NCBI GenBank assembly: GCA_002492335.1
Contig: DKYD01000018.1
Coordinates: 13,125-20,632 of the forward strand
DNA: 7,508 nt
DNA from: Lachnospiraceae bacterium UBA7109
Lineage (GTDB): Bacteria > Bacillota > Clostridia > Lachnospirales > Lachnospiraceae
Direction of reading: 5' to 3'
A program made the translations under genes and the position numbers. The notes under the pieces were generated by a model that saw only the letters and a program-made list of their open reading frames with translations, was not told the DNA's origin and searched no databases. Within the stretch, counting starts at the first letter, position 1. Each line of letters opens with the position of its first letter. Of this stretch, positions 6,153 through 7,508 are shown in pieces.

Positions 6153-7122
6153 GAGACCCAGAAGATTGAGAGGCAATGAGATAATCCGAAACATGGTGCG
6201 GGAGACAAGGGTAAGCAAAGCATCCCTGATATATCCTATGTTTGTCAGAGACGGAGAAGGAATCAGAGAGGAGATTCCTTCCATGAAAGGACAGTACCGG
6301 TATACCGTCGACCAGATGTATTATGAGCTGGAGCGGGTCAGTGATGCGGGCGTGAATATGGTGATGCTGTTTGGAATTCCGGAGTGCAAGGATGAGGCGG
6401 CAAGCCAGGCATATGCGGATAACGGGGTGATTCAGCGGGCGCTTAGAGAGGCAAAGAAGCGCTTTCCACATTTGTACTATATTACGGATGTGTGCCTGTG
6501 TGAGTATACATCGCATGGACATTGCGGTATGCTGAAAGGGCATGACGTGGATAATGACGAGACTCTGAAAGTGCTGGCGAAGACGGCTCTTTCGCATGTA
6601 CAGGCAGGCGCTGATATGGTGGCACCCTCGGATATGATGGACGGAAGAGTCAGGGCAATCCGTAATCTCCTGGATCAAAATCAATATACGAATATTCCGA
6701 TTATGTCTTATGCGGTTAAATATGCATCTGGTTTCTATGAACCATTCCGTGATGCGGCAGAATCAGCGCCCTCCTTCGGAGACCGGAAGACATATCAGAT
6801 GGATTATCATAACAGCCGTGAGGGAATCCGAGAGGTGCTTCTTGATGAAGAAGAGGGAGCGGATATTATTATGGTCAAGCCTGCACTTGCATATCTGGAT
6901 ATGATCACAAGGGTAAAGGAAGTGACAAATCTTCCGGTAGCGGCTTATAGCGTAAGCGGTGAATATGCTATGATTAAGGCTGCCACAGAAAAGGGATGGA
7001 TCAATGAAGAGAAGATCGTGTGCGAGACAGCAGTAGCGGCATTCCGTGCAGGAGCGCAGAGTTATCTGACTTATTATGCAAAAGAACTTGCCCGATATAT
7101 AGATGAAGGAAAGATTGGATAG
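6145..7122 (+). CDS. hemB: Delta-aminolevulinic acid dehydratase (porphobilinogen synthase)
   Basis: This enzyme condenses two 5-aminolevulinate molecules into porphobilinogen, the first common step of tetrapyrrole synthesis; it is usually a cytosolic octamer. The 325-residue length is typical. DVCLCEYTSHGHCG (115-128) carries the three cysteines (117, 119, 127) of the zinc-dependent class. The substrate-binding lysines are Lys192 in SYAVKYAS and Lys245 in MVKPAL, the latter being the Schiff-base lysine. RPRRLRG near the start, DMMDGRV (163-169) and AAYSVSGEY (266-274) are also family signatures. The start ATG lies inside the end of cobA-hemD (eight-base overlap) with AAAGGA about ten bases upstream, suggesting coupling. 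It is the last gene of the run, so the genes are not in pathway order. A hairpin terminator follows about 23 bases after the stop. Confidence 0.98.
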   Translation: MIKRPRRLRGNEIIRNMVRETRVSKASLIYPMFVRDGEGIREEIPSMKGQYRYTVDQMYYELERVSDAGVNMVMLFGIPECKDEAASQAYADNGVIQRALREAKKRFPHLYYITDVCLCEYTSHGHCGMLKGHDVDNDETLKVLAKTALSHVQAGADMVAPSDMMDGRVRAIRNLLDQNQYTNIPIMSYAVKYASGFYEPFRDAAESAPSFGDRKTYQMDYHNSREGIREVLLDEEEGADIIMVKPALAYLDMITRVKEVTNLPVAAYSVSGEYAMIKAATEKGWINEEKIVCETAVAAFRAGAQSYLTYYAKELARYIDEGKIG

Positions 7123-7145
7123 AAAAATATTCTATCCCATAATAA

Positions 7146-7191
7146 AAATAGAGACCGCTGTGACGTATACAAGTCACAGCGACCTCTATTT
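7146..7191. terminator. Bidirectional intrinsic terminator between hemB and the SLH gene
   Basis: A two-part stem joins AAATAGAG (7146-7153) with CTCTATTT (7184-7191), and CGCTGTGAC (7156-7164) with GTCACAGCG (7173-7181), separated by two mismatches and capped by an eight-base loop. On the minus strand the transcript continues TATTTTTATTAT, a good U tract, so it is a strong terminator for the SLH gene, whose stop codon is only a few bases away. On the plus strand the T run is short (TATTT, then AAAA), so termination after hemB relies mainly on the stem strength. Confidence 0.9.
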
Positions 7192-7195
7192 AAAA

Positions 7196-7508
7196 TCACT
7201 CTTTATATTTCATCATTAATCTCATTATAATTGCCGCACATTCCGCACGGTTTGCATATCCCTTCGGATCCAGGACAAGCTGTCTGCTCATCGTTTTCCC
7301 GGTGATAATTTCATTTCCCACTGCCCACTGCATTGCATCAAGCGCATAAGCGCTTACATCAGCGGCATCTTCAAATGTATCAATTTCTTTACGCACACTT
7401 GTATCATAGCCTTTAAAGACAGCGTAGCGGTACATCATAGCCGCCATCTGCTCCCGCGTAATCTGATCCGCAGGCCCGAAGCAGCCATTACTCGTGTAGC
7501 CATTTACA
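7196..7508 (-). CDS. S-layer-homology (SLH) domain protein, C-terminal fragment
   Basis: The reading frame is open to the right edge, so the 5' part is missing; the methionine at 7447 lies inside a repeat and is not the real start. About 103 residues are visible. The first repeat end reads VNGYTSNGCFGPADQITREQ, followed by MAAMMYRYA; this is a standard SLH signature (Gly-Tyr, Phe-x-Pro, Ile-Thr-Arg-Glu-Gln-Met-Ala). A second repeat follows, with FEDAADVSAYALDAMQWAV, then GNEIITGK, LDPKGYANRAECAAIIMRLM, ending shortly after at KYKE. SLH repeats anchor exported proteins to pyruvylated cell-wall polymers in Gram-positive bacteria, usually three in a row, and here they would be at the C-terminus. 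A Cys in place of the usual Thr/Asn-type residue before Phe-Gly-Pro is a small oddity. The attached functional domain lies outside the window. It converges on hemB and is unrelated to it in function. Confidence 0.92.
   Translation of the reverse strand, partial: VNGYTSNGCFGPADQITREQMAAMMYRYAVFKGYDTSVRKEIDTFEDAADVSAYALDAMQWAVGNEIITGKTMSRQLVLDPKGYANRAECAAIIMRLMMKYKE

Noticed and set aside
6136..6684. Minus-strand open frame of 182 codons over the start of hemB
   Set aside because: It is antisense to the conserved hemB active-site region and shows no recognisable domain or ribosome binding site.

Overview
The window reads like a chromosome segment of a Gram-positive, anaerobic Firmicute, most likely of class Clostridia and plausibly Lachnospiraceae. 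The reasons are strong AGGAGG-type ribosome binding sites, moderate GC content, an S-layer-homology (SLH) protein, and an early tetrapyrrole cluster with a cobA-hemD fusion and no visible protoheme genes. I cannot name a species from sequence alone.

Left part (1-1524, minus strand): the end of a cobalt-uptake operon, read right to left. A consensus promoter (TTGACA, 17 bp, TATGAT) drives a leader holding a cobalamin riboswitch, then a strong intrinsic terminator hairpin, then cbiM, cbiN and the first 38 codons of cbiQ. These are the substrate-capture and membrane components of an energy-coupling-factor (ECF) cobalt transporter. The CbiO ATPase would lie beyond the left edge.

Middle and right (1561-7191, plus strand): a divergent run of six genes packed closely enough to be one transcription unit. 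They are an AEC-family permease, a small nitroreductase-family flavoprotein, a short precorrin-2 dehydrogenase-like protein, hemC, a cobA-hemD fusion, and hemB. From 5-aminolevulinate, HemB, HemC and HemD would make uroporphyrinogen III. The CobA domain methylates it to precorrin-2, and the precorrin-2 dehydrogenase would oxidise that to sirohydrochlorin, the branch point to siroheme and to anaerobic cobalamin. The two divergent operons therefore fit together: one brings in cobalt and the other makes the ring that receives it. Genes for making 5-aminolevulinate (hemA, hemL) are not in the window. The roles of the permease and the flavoprotein are not shown by the sequence.

Right end (7146-7508): a strong hairpin acts as a shared terminator between hemB and a converging, incomplete gene for the C-terminal SLH repeats of a surface protein.

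No mobile elements, CRISPR arrays, tRNA or rRNA genes were seen. Most of the content belongs to known families. The points most worth checking are the altered active-site positions of the precorrin-2 dehydrogenase homologue, and the riboswitch-terminator arrangement opposite the tetrapyrrole operon.
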